A DNA stretch of 63,653 nucleotides from Vicinamibacteria bacterium (GTDB taxonomy: Bacteria; Acidobacteriota; Vicinamibacteria; Vicinamibacterales; UBA8438): NCBI GenBank assembly GCA_022820825.1, contig JAJEEU010000064.1, forward strand, positions 1 through 63,653, written 5' to 3'. Under the pieces are notes generated by a model, which was not told where the DNA came from, searched no databases, and saw only the letters and a program-made list of their open reading frames with translations. Within the stretch, counting starts at the first letter, position 1, and every line of letters begins with the position of its first letter. Positions 6,132 through 14,681 of this stretch are shown in pieces. The translations under genes were made by a program, and so were the position numbers.

Positions 6132-8117
6132 ATGCTCAGACCGGGTCCGTCGCTCAGCCGTTTTCTTGCCTCGCCGGCCGCCACGGCCGCCGTCCTGTTC
6201 CTGACCGTCTTCCTCAGCTTCAGCGGCGCCGCACCCGCCGCGGCGCAGCCGTCCGGCAGCGACGGCGAATGGCACACCTACGGCGGGCAGGGGCGCGGGG
6301 CGAAGTACTCGCCGCTGGACCAGATCGACGCGGACAACGTGGACGACCTGCGCATCGCCTGGCGCTGGCGCTCGGTCGACTACGACCTGGTCGACGCCAA
6401 CCCCGACCTGCGCTTCAACCACACCCTGCTCGGCACGCCGCTGATGGTCGGCGACCGGCTGTACATGAGCACCAACCTCGGCCAGTCGGCGGCCATCGAC
6501 CCGGCCACCGGCGAGACGCTCTGGGTGTACCGCGCGCTGGACGACGGCGCCGGCCGGCCGCGCGGCGGCTCCACCCGCGGCGTGGGCTACTGGCACGACC
6601 CGGGCCTGGACGACGAGCGCATCTTCGTCGTCAGCGGCGAGCACCTCGTGGCGCTCGACGCGAAGACGGGCAACCCGATTGGCGAGTTCGGCGAGGGCGG
6701 CAAGGCCAACCTGCGGGCGGGCATCCCGCGGCTGGAGGAGTACCAGTGGAACGCCCCGCCGCTGGTGTGCCGCGACACGGTGATAGTCGGCATCTACGTC
6801 AACGACGTGCCGATGAACATGGAGCAGGCGCCCGGCTACATCCGCGGCTTCGACGCGGTGACCGGCCAATTGAAGTGGCAGTTCAACCCGGTGCCGCGGC
6901 CGGGCGAGCCGGGCAACGAAACCTGGGAGGACGGCTCCTGGGAATACACCGGCTCGGCCACGGTCTGGTCGGTGATGACCGCCGACGAGGAGCTGGGCTA
7001 CGCCTACCTCCCCACCGGCACGCCGACGCACAACTGGTACGGCGGGCACCGGCCGGGCGACAACCTGTTCGCCGAGAGTCTGCTCTGCCTCGACTGCGAC
7101 ACCGGGCGGCTGGTCTGGTACTTCCAGATGATTCACCACGGCGTCTGGGACTACGACATCGCCTCGCCCCCGATCCTGGCGGACATCACCGTCGACGGGC
7201 GCGAGATCAAGGCCGTGGCGCAGGTGAGCAAGCAGGCGTTCACCTACGTCTTCGACCGCGTCACCGGGGAGCCGGTCTGGCCCATCGAGGAGCGCCCCGT
7301 GCCGCCGTCCGACGTCCCCGGCGAGCAGCTCGCCCCGACGCAGCCCTTCCCCACGAAGCCCGCGCCGTTCGACCGGCAGGGCATCACCGAGGACGACCTG
7401 ATCGACTTCACGCCGGAGCTGCGGGCCGAGGCCCTGGAGATATTCCGGCAGTACCGCTCGGGACCGATGTTCACGCCCCCGTCGGTGCGCGACGAGTCGC
7501 CCGGCGGCACGCTGGGCACGCTGCAGCTCCCGAGCTACGTCGGCGGCTCGAACTGGAACGGCGCGGCGTACGACCCCGACACGCAGATGCTCTACGTGCC
7601 GTCGATCACGGCGCCCATCCTGGTGTGGCTGCGGCAGCCCGACCCGTCCGTGTCGAACTTCCGCTACATCCGCGGCAACCGCAACGTGTACATCGACGGA
7701 CCGCGCGGGCTGCCGCTGGTCAAGCCGCCGTGGGGCCGCATCACCGCCATCGACCTCAACACCGGCGAGCACGTCTGGATGACGCCCAACGGACCGGGCC
7801 CGCGGGACCACCTCGCGCTGCAGGACCTGGCCCTGCCGTGGCTGGGCGCGCCGGGACGCGCGGCGCCGCTGCTGACGAAGACGCTGCTGTTCCTGGGAGA
7901 CGGCTCGCCGTCGCTGGTTGTGATTCCGCCCCACGGCGGGGGCAAGATGTTCCGCGCCTACGACAAGGCCACCGGCGAGGTGCTGTGGCAGACCGAACTC
8001 GACGCCGGCACGTCAGGCGCACCGATGACGTACCTGCACGACGGGAAGCAGTACATCGCGGTGGCGATCAGCGACAACCAGCACGAGGGCGAGGTAATAG
8101 CCCTGGCGCTGCCGTAG
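6132..8117 (+). CDS. PQQ-dependent dehydrogenase (second type)
   Basis: A 661-residue secreted quinoprotein. A signal region ending near SGAAPAAAQ is followed by propeller blades (ATGETLWVYRALDD, LDCDTGRLVWYFQ, LNTGEHVWMTPNG, KATGEVLWQTELDAG). The typical end-of-propeller sequence GTSGAPMTYLHDGKQYIAVA is present. It lacks the adjacent Cys pair seen in the other PQQ enzyme of this window, so it is closer to the glucose/sugar-type members, but the substrate is unknown. It is divergent from the cytochrome c operon and probably shares regulation and the electron acceptor. The start lacks a ribosome binding site and probably produces a leaderless transcript. Confidence 0.87.
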   Translation: MLRPGPSLSRFLASPAATAAVLFLTVFLSFSGAAPAAAQPSGSDGEWHTYGGQGRGAKYSPLDQIDADNVDDLRIAWRWRSVDYDLVDANPDLRFNHTLLGTPLMVGDRLYMSTNLGQSAAIDPATGETLWVYRALDDGAGRPRGGSTRGVGYWHDPGLDDERIFVVSGEHLVALDAKTGNPIGEFGEGGKANLRAGIPRLEEYQWNAPPLVCRDTVIVGIYVNDVPMNMEQAPGYIRGFDAVTGQLKWQFNPVPRPGEPGNETWEDGSWEYTGSATVWSVMTADEELGYAYLPTGTPTHNWYGGHRPGDNLFAESLLCLDCDTGRLVWYFQMIHHGVWDYDIASPPILADITVDGREIKAVAQVSKQAFTYVFDRVTGEPVWPIEERPVPPSDVPGEQLAPTQPFPTKPAPFDRQGITEDDLIDFTPELRAEALEIFRQYRSGPMFTPPSVRDESPGGTLGTLQLPSYVGGSNWNGAAYDPDTQMLYVPSITAPILVWLRQPDPSVSNFRYIRGNRNVYIDGPRGLPLVKPPWGRITAIDLNTGEHVWMTPNGPGPRDHLALQDLALPWLGAPGRAAPLLTKTLLFLGDGSPSLVVIPPHGGGKMFRAYDKATGEVLWQTELDAGTSGAPMTYLHDGKQYIAVAISDNQHEGEVIALALP

Positions 8118-8292
8118 CCGCTACCGTTTTCCGCTTGACCTCGTCAAGAGTGTGGGTTCGGCCGGCCGCAATATCCTCGCGTCCCTCGTCCAGAAGACGG
8201 CGGCCCCGGTCGCTCAGTTCCTCATCCTCTTCCTGCGCGGCTATCGCAACTCTCACCAGCGGGTCACCGTGCGCGGCCAAGTACCTGTCCAT
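8068..8292 (-). CDS. Small antitoxin-like protein
   Basis: A 74-residue protein. Its middle, LSDRGRRLLDEGREDIAAG followed by RTHTLDEVKRK, resembles the helix-rich segment of small RelB/ParD-type antitoxins. It follows the UGA-containing rhodanese gene by 11 nt on the same strand with GAGGA directly before the ATG. The last 17 or so residues are encoded opposite the end of the PQQ dehydrogenase gene and look like read-on sequence. No toxin gene is adjacent. The coding call is moderate and the function weak. Confidence 0.4.
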   Translation of the reverse strand: MDRYLAAHGDPLVRVAIAAQEEDEELSDRGRRLLDEGREDIAAGRTHTLDEVKRKTVAATAAPGLLPRPRAGCR

Positions 8293-8303
8293 TCCTCGAT
8301 ACT

Positions 8304-8735
8304 CTACTGCTCGGGCCGAATCGGTCCGTCGGCCGGGCGCTCGGTGGTGCCCAGCTCGTAGCCCTGCTCCTTCCAGTCGTTCAGCGCGCAGAATTCGCCG
8401 GCGTTGTAACCGTTCGATCTGAAGAGCTCCGCGGCACGGGAGCCCCGGCCTCCGCCGTTTCAAAAGAAGACGAGGCGGACGTCCTTCGGTATGTCGGACA
8501 TCCGGTCCTCGAGCTCCCCTACCGGGATGTGGATGGCGCCCGGAATCGAGCCGCTCGCCACCTCGTGGTCCTCGCGCACGTCGATCATCAGCACCTCGGC
8601 GCCGGCGTCAAGCTGCCGCTTCAGCTCGTCGATCTCCATGCGTTCTACCTGCGCCGCGGCGGGCAGCGCCACGGCCAGCAGGCCTGCCGCGCCCAGCAAC
8701 GCGGCCGGTCGCCATCGTACGGGATGCAGCATCAT
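8304..8735 (-). CDS. Exported rhodanese-like protein with UGA at the catalytic Cys (probable selenoprotein)
   Basis: Signal peptide (LLGAAGLLAVALPAAAQ), then a rhodanese domain: MIDVREDHEVASGSIPGAIH, IPVGELEDR and VRLVFF. The next codon is TGA (8460-8462), exactly where rhodaneses carry the sulfur-accepting Cys. The same frame continues with NGGGRGSRAAELF and CALNDWKEQGYE for 51 more codons to TAG at 8304-8306. Seven to 27 bases after the TGA a hairpin can form: CGGG and CCCG around GCU, extended by GGC and GCC across one bulged U. This is where a bacterial SECIS lies. With selenocysteine at position 92 the product is 143 residues; without it, a dead 91-residue stub. AGGAGG precedes the ATG. 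A Cys-to-stop mutation is the alternative. Confidence 0.65.
8428..8462 (-). promoter_or_regulatory. Candidate bacterial SECIS hairpin after the UGA codon
   Basis: Counting from the base after the UGA, GGC (10-12) plus CGGG (13-16) pair with CCCG (20-23) and GCC (25-27), with U24 bulged and GCU (17-19) in the apical loop. If the top pair opens, the loop becomes GGCUC. Loop distance and loop G/U content are compatible with SelB-dependent elements such as that of E. coli fdhF. High GC makes chance hairpins common, so this is supporting evidence only. Confidence 0.4.
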
Positions 8736-8755
8736 CGCGGGCCTCCTCGCACTCG

Positions 8756-9718
8756 TCAACGGGATTGGTTGTCGGCCGCCTCCAGGGCGCGCGCGCCGAG
8801 CAGGATGTTCTCCAGCCCGTAGTTGCCCTCGTGACAGGCGTACTCGTAGATGTCGCCTTCGAGGGGGACCATCGGGATCGACGCCGTCCACGGCCGCGAG
8901 TACTCCGTCGGGTCCGTCACCGTGAACTCGTAGTCGATCGAGTCCTCGCCGGTGCGCGTGAACCGTTCCACCAGGACCGTCGTCGGGTTGCCGCCGAAGA
9001 CGGTCAGGGCGCGCCCGGTAACCGGGGTGAAGTTGGTGGTCTCCACCACCAGCGTATCGCCCTCCCAGCGGCCGCGGGAGTCTCCCATCCACTGGCCGAT
9101 GCGGTCGTCGGGGTGCGGGCGCCCGTCCAGCGGAATGATGCGCGAGTCGTGGACCATCTCGACGTAGACCACGACGTAGCCCGGCGTCTGGAGGATCTTG
9201 TAGTTGTGGTTGTAGAAACCGGGCATCATGGAGCCCGGCATGCCGCGGGAGATGCAGCGCTCGTACAGGTTGCGGTCCTCCGGGCCGGCCGGCTCCCGGC
9301 CGCGGTACGACTCGCGGTCGGCCCGGCGGGCCAACTCCGCGGCGGTCAGCGGCAATTTGCCGTCGGGCGGGTCGATGATCAGCGACGTGCGCGCCATGCG
9401 CACCCCGCGCTCCACCCAGAAGTTGTTGTAGGAGCCGGTCTCGCCGGTGCCAGCCTCGTCGCCGCGCGCCTCGCGCGCGACGTCGCCCGCGGCGTCACGG
9501 GCCGCGCGTTCCTCGTCCGAGAGCACTTCGCCCGCATCCACGTCGTCCGGACGCTCGAGCGGGGTCGTCGTGGTGTTCGTCCAGACTCCCTGCAGGTCGG
9601 GGTCGCCCCACGGCGTGCGGGGCGCCGACCAGTCGCCCGCCTGGCCGGCCGCATCGGCCGGCGCCAGCGCCGCGAACGCCGCCACCGCGAAGAACGCTAC
9701 GAGAATCCGGCAGGTCAT
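8756..9718 (-). CDS. Secreted protein of the six-member PDLQGVW family (copy 1)
   Basis: A 320-residue exported protein of unknown function. A signal peptide (LVAFFAVAAFAALAPADA) is followed by the family blocks PRTPWGDPDLQGVWTN, TPLERP, SLIIDPPDGKLP, YERCISRGMPG, RIIPLDGRPHPDD, QWMGDSRGRWEGDTLVVET and the C-terminal IYEYACHEGNYGLENIL. Two Cys are invariant in the family (RCI and ACHEGN) and might form a disulfide. GAGGGGAAG precedes the ATG at 9718. It lies just upstream of the rhodanese gene (20 nt), so the two may be cotranscribed. The role is not known; no catalytic motif is recognisable. Confidence 0.8.
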   Translation of the reverse strand: MTCRILVAFFAVAAFAALAPADAAGQAGDWSAPRTPWGDPDLQGVWTNTTTTPLERPDDVDAGEVLSDEERAARDAAGDVAREARGDEAGTGETGSYNNFWVERGVRMARTSLIIDPPDGKLPLTAAELARRADRESYRGREPAGPEDRNLYERCISRGMPGSMMPGFYNHNYKILQTPGYVVVYVEMVHDSRIIPLDGRPHPDDRIGQWMGDSRGRWEGDTLVVETTNFTPVTGRALTVFGGNPTTVLVERFTRTGEDSIDYEFTVTDPTEYSRPWTASIPMVPLEGDIYEYACHEGNYGLENILLGARALEAADNQSR

Positions 9719-9813
9719 CTTCCCCTCCTCACGTTTCCCGTACGGGCGTACAGGGCATGATGCATCAGGACCAGAGTGCAGGCAAGAATTCTCTGCCTGC
9801 CCGCAGCGGATGC

Positions 9814-11042
9814 CTACGCCGCGGCCTTGACCGGCAGCGTTTCGAGGCCGCGCAGGACGACGCTGGTGCGGAACGCGGGCCGCTCGGAGAGCAGGCCGAG
9901 CGACGGATAGCGCTCCAGCAGCACCTCGATGGCGACCCGCCCCTCCAGGCGCGCGAGCGGCGCGCCGAGGCAGAAGTGGATGCCGCGGCCGAACGCCACG
10001 TGGTTGTTGTCGCGGCGCCCGATGTCGAGCCGGTCGGGATGGTCGAACGCGGCCGGGTCGCGGTTGGCGGCGCCGTTCAGCAGCAGGACGTTGTCGTCGC
10101 GCCGCAGCGGGATGCCGTTCACCTCGGTGTCTTCCAGCACCAGCCGCAGCGTGGCCTGCACGGGCGAGTCGTAGCGCAGCAGCTCCTCCACCGCCGCCGG
10201 AATCCGGCCGGGATCCTCCCGCAAGACCTGCAGTTGCTCCGGATGCCGCAGCAGCGCGAGCATGCCGTTGCCGATGAGGTTGGTGGTGGTCTCGTTGCCG
10301 GCCACCAGCAGCAGCCGCAGCATGGCGAGCATCTCGCGCTCGGTGAGCCGGTCTCCCTCCTCCTCCACGTGGACGAGCGCGCTGATGATGTCGTCGCGCG
10401 GCTCCGTGCGCCGCGTCTGGATGATCGACCGGAAGTAGGTGTTGAGCGACTCGCTGGCCTCGTTGGCGATGCGCAGCGTGCGCGCGTCGATGAGCGGCTC
10501 GAGGATGCGCGCGCGCCGGTTCGACCATTCCCGGAACTGCGCCCGCTCCTCCAGGGGCACGCCCAGCATCTCGGCGATCACCATCACCGGCAGCGGGTTG
10601 GCGAGTCCCTCCATCAGGTCGAAGCCTGCCGGATCCTCGGCCGCGTCGAGCAGCTCGTGGGTCATCTCCCGGATGCGCGGCTCGAGTGCGGCCACCGCCT
10701 TCGGGGTGAACGCCTTGTTGACGAGCGTGCGCAGGCGCGTGTGGTCCGGCGGGTCCAGGAACAGGATGGTGGGATCGGGCATCTGCGGCAGCGAGCTGCG
10801 CCGGCGCCGCGCCGGATCGCGCTTGCGCTGGTCGTTGGAGAAGCGGCGGAAGTCGCGCAGCACGGCGTCCACCTCGGCGTGGCGGCTGAAGATCCACATG
10901 TCCATCAACCGGCTGTGGTGCACGGGGTCGCGGGTGCGCAGCCGGTCGTAGACCGGTCGTAGAACGGATAGGGGTTGCGGGCCATGTGGGCCGCCAGCGG
11001 ATTGTAGGCCACGCCGGTGCGCCAGCGCTCGGGCGCCAGCAT
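9814..11042 (-). pseudogene. Cytochrome P450, frameshifted by an 11-bp tandem duplication
   Basis: All P450 landmarks are present: I-helix AGNETTTN, ExxR (EELLRYDSP) and the haem loop FGRGIHFCLGAPLAR with the Cys ligand. The natural start is the ATG at 11042 (LAPERWRTGVAYNPL), and the N-terminal part ends with NPYPFYDR. There the 11-bp unit CCGGTCGTAGA (plus strand) occurs twice in a row, at 10942-10952 and 10953-10963, shifting the frame. Removing one copy restores a 405-residue protein of normal length. It would be a soluble class I type needing a ferredoxin partner. Either the gene is broken or the duplication is an assembly or phase-variation feature. Confidence 0.85.
10942..10963. repeat. 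11-bp tandem duplication inside the P450 gene
   Basis: CCGGTCGTAGA is repeated exactly at 10942-10952 and 10953-10963. The length is not a multiple of three, and the join is precisely where the N-terminal P450 frame (NPYPFYDR) and the main frame (YDRLRTRDPVHH) separate. Loss of one unit would repair the gene. Confidence 0.9.
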
Positions 11043-11093
11043 GACGGTGGCGAGCGCGGACCGCAATCTCCGACGTAGCACCGTCGTTCCCCG

Positions 11094-12281
11094 TCAGTCC
11101 CCCACGCGGGTGAACTTCTGGTTGCGGCGGCCGCCGGCGGTCTCGGCGAGGTAGAGGTCGCCGTGCGAGTCGGCCACGATGGTGTGGACGAAGGTGAACT
11201 CGCCGGCCATGTGGCCCGAGCGGCCGAAGCTGCCCACGATGTCGCCGCTCTCGCGCTCCAGGATCCAGATGCGGTTGCTGCCCAGGTCGACGACGAACAT
11301 GTGCCGCTGCTCCGGGTCGCGCGACAGCTCGATGTCGGTGGCCCGCAGCGTCGCCTCGCCGTAGGCCGGCGGGTCGATCGGGATGATCCGCTCCAGGTTG
11401 CCCACGCGGTCGAACACCTGGATCCGGTTCTGCCCGCGGTCGCAGGCGTAGACCAGCCCGTCGTTGCCGAGCACGACGCAGTGCGGGTGGCCGCCGCCGG
11501 TCTCGACGAACTGCCCCTCGCCGCTGCCGGCCGAGCCCCACTGCCGCAGGTAGTTGCCCTCGGCGTCGAAGACCACCATGCGGTGGTTGCCGTAGCCGTC
11601 CGCCACGTAGACCGAGCCGCGCTCGCCGGTGACCGGGTCGGGCTCGGGGTCAACCGCGATGTCGGCCGGGGCGTTCAGCAGCGTCTGGCTCGTGTTGTTG
11701 CCGGGCTCGCCGCAGGTGGGGTACGGCGCGTTGGGGCGCAGCGTGGGCGGGCCGTCGCACAGCCCCTTGGTGCCGATCTGCAGCAGCATCCGCGAGCCGT
11801 CGTTCGTCCACTTCTGGACCACGCCGTCGGAGTTGCCGGCGATCCAGATGTTGTCCATGTGGTCGACGAAGCAGCCATGGATGCCGTGCGGCAGCACGGC
11901 GGCCGCACCGTCGTCGGTCAGCGTCGGGTCGCCCCAACTGTCCGACACGTTGCCCTCGCGGTCGTAGATGACCACAGGCGGCGACGGGATCGACTGATCG
12001 CCCTCCTGGGCCAGCAGGCCGTTGGGCAGGAAGCCGCGGTTGACGGTGACGATGCGGTCGCGCGAGTCCACGCAGCTCGCGCCCACCATGCCGGTCACCC
12101 ACAGGCGCTCCAGCCCGTCCGCGCCGGTGACGGTGGGCAGCGGCTTGGGCCAGAACGGGTCGACGCGGTAGCTGGGCGCCGCGCCCCCCTGCGCCGCCGG
12201 CAGCGCCCACAGCAGCGCGCCGCCGACCAGGACCATGGACAGACCGACCGCAATCCGCGCCGATGTTCGCTTGGGCATCAC
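11094..12281 (-). CDS. Secreted NHL-repeat beta-propeller protein
   Basis: A 395-residue exported protein. After the signal region (VLVGGALLWALPAAQG) it has NHL-type blades: GIHGCFVDHMDNIWIAGNSD, DPVTGERGSVYVADGYGNHR, VVLGNDGLVYACDRGQNR and MFVVDLGSNRIWILE, consistent with a six-bladed propeller like peptidyl-glycine lyase or SMP-30 relatives. It could bind or hydrolyse a small molecule, but no catalytic set is obvious. The first codon is GTG at 12281, followed by ATG. TAAGAT lies six bases upstream, so the transcript may be leaderless. It precedes the broken P450 gene by about 50 bp. Confidence 0.8.
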   Translation of the reverse strand: MMPKRTSARIAVGLSMVLVGGALLWALPAAQGGAAPSYRVDPFWPKPLPTVTGADGLERLWVTGMVGASCVDSRDRIVTVNRGFLPNGLLAQEGDQSIPSPPVVIYDREGNVSDSWGDPTLTDDGAAAVLPHGIHGCFVDHMDNIWIAGNSDGVVQKWTNDGSRMLLQIGTKGLCDGPPTLRPNAPYPTCGEPGNNTSQTLLNAPADIAVDPEPDPVTGERGSVYVADGYGNHRMVVFDAEGNYLRQWGSAGSGEGQFVETGGGHPHCVVLGNDGLVYACDRGQNRIQVFDRVGNLERIIPIDPPAYGEATLRATDIELSRDPEQRHMFVVDLGSNRIWILERESGDIVGSFGRSGHMAGEFTFVHTIVADSHGDLYLAETAGGRRNQKFTRVGD

Positions 12282-12287
12282 GCCCGT

Positions 12288-12293
12288 ATCTTA
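12288..12293 (-). promoter_or_regulatory. -10-like hexamer TAAGAT for the NHL protein gene
   Basis: On the minus strand, TAAGAT ends six bases before the GTG start at 12281, with no ribosome binding site in between. This fits a leaderless transcript. On the plus strand, a TAGAAT hexamer at 12300-12305 may serve the divergent DUF2911 gene. Confidence 0.35.
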
Positions 12294-12323
12294 CTCCCGT
12301 AGAATTCGGTGCGTGGAGGCCGC

Positions 12324-12941
12324 ATGAAGATACCGTCCAGCGCCTGGATCATCCTTCTCGTCTGTGTCGCCGCCGGGGGGGCGCTGGCCCAGGAGCAGCG
12401 CGTCGCCAGCCCGGCGGGCCGCTCCGCCACGCAGGTCGGCGGAACGTACGACGAGCGCGCGGGATACGTCGGCGGTCAGTGGATCGAGATCACCTACGGC
12501 CGGCCGATCCGGCGCGGTCGCGAGCTGTTCGGGCCGGACGACTACCGCGAGTTCCTCAACGACGGCGCGCCGCTGTGGCGCGCGGGCGCCAACCGGACGA
12601 CGCAACTCATCACCGAGGCGCCGCTGACCTTCGGCGGCCAGACGATCCAGCCCGGCACGTACACCGTCTTCATCGACCTGGCGACCGATCCGTGGACGTT
12701 CGTCGTCTCCAACTGGGCGGCGCAGCAGGAATACGACTTCGAGAACAAGGAAGCGCTGTTCGGCGCCTACTACTACACGCCGGACAAGGACGTCGTGCGG
12801 ACGCCCATGCGGCAGGAGACATCGCCCTACACCCACGACCAGCTCTCGTGGCAGTTTCTCGACGTGAGCGCGAACGGCGGCCGGCTGGCGCTGTTCTGGG
12901 AAGACGTAATCGCCTCCGTGGCGTTCACGGTCGGCGACTGA
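12324..12941 (+). CDS. DUF2911 family exported protein
   Basis: A 205-residue protein with a signal peptide (SAWIILLVCVAAGGALA) followed by a DUF2911 domain. Typical features are VEITYGRP-like (IEITYGRPIRRGRELFG), LWRAGANRTTQL and QPGTYTVFIDLATDPWTFVV. The fold is expected to be a small beta-sandwich; the function of DUF2911 is not established. GGAGG at 12314-12318 precedes the ATG at 12324, which I prefer to the GTG at 12309. It is divergent from the NHL propeller gene and convergent with the nitroreductase gene. Confidence 0.82.
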   Translation: MKIPSSAWIILLVCVAAGGALAQEQRVASPAGRSATQVGGTYDERAGYVGGQWIEITYGRPIRRGRELFGPDDYREFLNDGAPLWRAGANRTTQLITEAPLTFGGQTIQPGTYTVFIDLATDPWTFVVSNWAAQQEYDFENKEALFGAYYYTPDKDVVRTPMRQETSPYTHDQLSWQFLDVSANGGRLALFWEDVIASVAFTVGD

Positions 12942-12950
12942 CCGCCGGCG

Positions 12951-13619
12951 TCAGGGCTCCCGCAGGATGAGCACGTCGTCGAGCGGCTTGCGGCGCAGGT
13001 CGGGCACCTGCGCGCCGGACGCGGGGTAGCCGACCGGTATCAGCAGGCACGCCGTCTCGTTGGCGGGCCGTTCGAGGATCTTCCGCAGGAATCCCATGGG
13101 ACTGGGCGTGTGCGTCAGCGCCACCAGCCCGGCCTGGTGCACGGCGGTCAGGAACAGGCCCGCCGCGATGCCGACCGACTCGGCCACGTAGTAGTGGCGG
13201 ACTTGCCCGCCGTCCGGTCCCACGCCGTAGTTCTGGCGGAAGAGCACGACCAGCCAGGGCGCGATTTCGAGGAAGGGCTTGTGCTCGTCCGTGCCCAGCG
13301 GCTCGAGTGCGCGCAGCCATTCGTCGGGCATCCGCCCGCCGTAGTTCTCGTGCTCCTCGCGCTCGGCGGCGATGCGGATGCGGCGCTTGATCTCCGGATC
13401 CGAGACCGCGACGAAGGTCCACGGCTGGCGGTGCGCGCCCGACGGCGCCGTGGACGCCGCGCGCACGAGATCCTCGATCACCGCGGCCGGCACCGGCTCG
13501 GGACTGAATTCGCGCACCGTGCGGCGCCGGTTCATGACCTCGTAGAAGCGCCGCGCCCGCTCGGCGACGTCTGCCTCCACCGGCTTCTCGTAGCGCAGGG
13601 GGATCAGAGCTGGTTTCAT
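12951..13619 (-). CDS. Nitroreductase-family FMN oxidoreductase (iodotyrosine-deiodinase-like)
   Basis: A 222-residue FMN-dependent enzyme. RRRTVREFSPEPVP is the FMN-phosphate binding arginine region, STAPSGAHRQPWTFVAVSD the conserved second FMN motif, and SVGIAAGLFLTAVH the dimer helix. Domain order and length agree with the BluB/iodotyrosine deiodinase branch (PSGAHRQPW is characteristic), so reductive dehalogenation or flavin-type chemistry is possible; a general nitroreductase is the alternative. The start at 13619 removes an upstream Arg-rich extension. It is cytoplasmic and divergent from the secreted family copy 2. Confidence 0.85.
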   Translation of the reverse strand: MKPALIPLRYEKPVEADVAERARRFYEVMNRRRTVREFSPEPVPAAVIEDLVRAASTAPSGAHRQPWTFVAVSDPEIKRRIRIAAEREEHENYGGRMPDEWLRALEPLGTDEHKPFLEIAPWLVVLFRQNYGVGPDGGQVRHYYVAESVGIAAGLFLTAVHQAGLVALTHTPSPMGFLRKILERPANETACLLIPVGYPASGAQVPDLRRKPLDDVLILREP

Positions 13620-13696
13620 TGCATGTTGCGCGCGCGGCCGTCGTGGGCGATCATCGTCCATCCGGACTTGGCGGGCAACGGGCGGGGAGGGCAACG

Positions 13697-14668
13697 ATGC
13701 GCAGTCGAACACTGGCGGTACTCGCGGCGGGACTGGTCGTCATCGGTTGGGGTGCGGGGGCGGCAGCTCAGGACAGCGCCGGCGGCTGGACGGCGCCCCG
13801 CACGGCCGACGGGCAACCCGACATCCAGGGCGTCTGGACCAACTACGACAACACGCCGTTCGAGACGCCCGACGACGCGGACCTGGAACGGCTTGCGCCG
13901 CTCGCCTACTGGTTCCCGGGCACGAACGACCCGGACCGCCTGCGCGCCGCCGCAGCCCGCCCCAGGCAAGACAGCCAGCGGATCGGGTTCGCGGACGGCC
14001 CGTCCGCCGCGCTCCGCAATGCGCCGCGCCGGTCGATGGTGGTGGACCCGCCCAGCGGCCGGGTGCCGGTGCGCGCCGAGGCCGAGGCGACCCGCGACTA
14101 CAACCTCGTCAACCTGACCGATTCCTGGCTGAACCACACGCCGTGGGAGCGCTGCATCACGCGCGGCGTGCCCGGCGGCATCTTTCCCGGGGGCTACGGC
14201 GCCGGCTACCAGATTCTGCAGGCGCCCGGCTACGTGGTGATCTTCTACGAGATGATCCACGAGGCGCGCGTCATCCCGCTGGACGGCCCGCACCTGCCGG
14301 ACGGCATCCGGCAGTGGAACGGCGACCCGCGCGGACGCTGGGAGGGCGACACGCTGGTCGTCGAGACGACCAACTACAACGACAAGGGCACGATCGGCAC
14401 GAACATCGCCACGCGCGCCATCCGCGGCCTCCCGCAGACCGAGGCGCTGCACCTGGTGGAGCGTTTCACGCCGTCCGGGCCCGACACGATCGACTACGAG
14501 GTGACGATCGACGACCCGGGCTCGTTCACCCGCACCTGGACCGTGGCCATGCCGCTCAACCGGGACCCGACGTACCAGATCTACGAGTACGCCTGCCACG
14601 AAGGGAACTACGGCCTGGTGAACAGCCTCAGCGCGGGCCGCGCGGAGGACGCGGCCGCCAGCAGATAG
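13697..14668 (+). CDS. Secreted protein of the PDLQGVW family (copy 2)
   Basis: A 323-residue exported protein. A signal peptide (LAVLAAGLVVIGWGAGAAAQ) is followed by PRTADGQPDIQGVWTN, SMVVDPPSGRVPV, WERCITRGVPGG, RVIPLDGPHLPD, GRWEGDTLVVETTNY, ERFTPSGPDTIDYEVTIDDP and IYEYACHEGNYGLVNSL. The two invariant Cys of the family are kept. GGGAGGGCAACG precedes the ATG at 13697. No catalytic motif is recognised. The nearest neighbours are a nitroreductase (divergent) and a TolB-like protein (convergent), so it is probably monocistronic. Confidence 0.8.
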   Translation: MRSRTLAVLAAGLVVIGWGAGAAAQDSAGGWTAPRTADGQPDIQGVWTNYDNTPFETPDDADLERLAPLAYWFPGTNDPDRLRAAAARPRQDSQRIGFADGPSAALRNAPRRSMVVDPPSGRVPVRAEAEATRDYNLVNLTDSWLNHTPWERCITRGVPGGIFPGGYGAGYQILQAPGYVVIFYEMIHEARVIPLDGPHLPDGIRQWNGDPRGRWEGDTLVVETTNYNDKGTIGTNIATRAIRGLPQTEALHLVERFTPSGPDTIDYEVTIDDPGSFTRTWTVAMPLNRDPTYQIYEYACHEGNYGLVNSLSAGRAEDAAASR

Positions 14669-14681
14669 CCCGGTCCCGCGG

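Noticed and set aside
8756..11653. A 965-codon open frame over the P450 and NHL region
   Set aside because: Only its last 320 codons match a protein family; the rest is the antisense or shifted shadow of the P450 and NHL genes, made possible by high GC and few stop codons.
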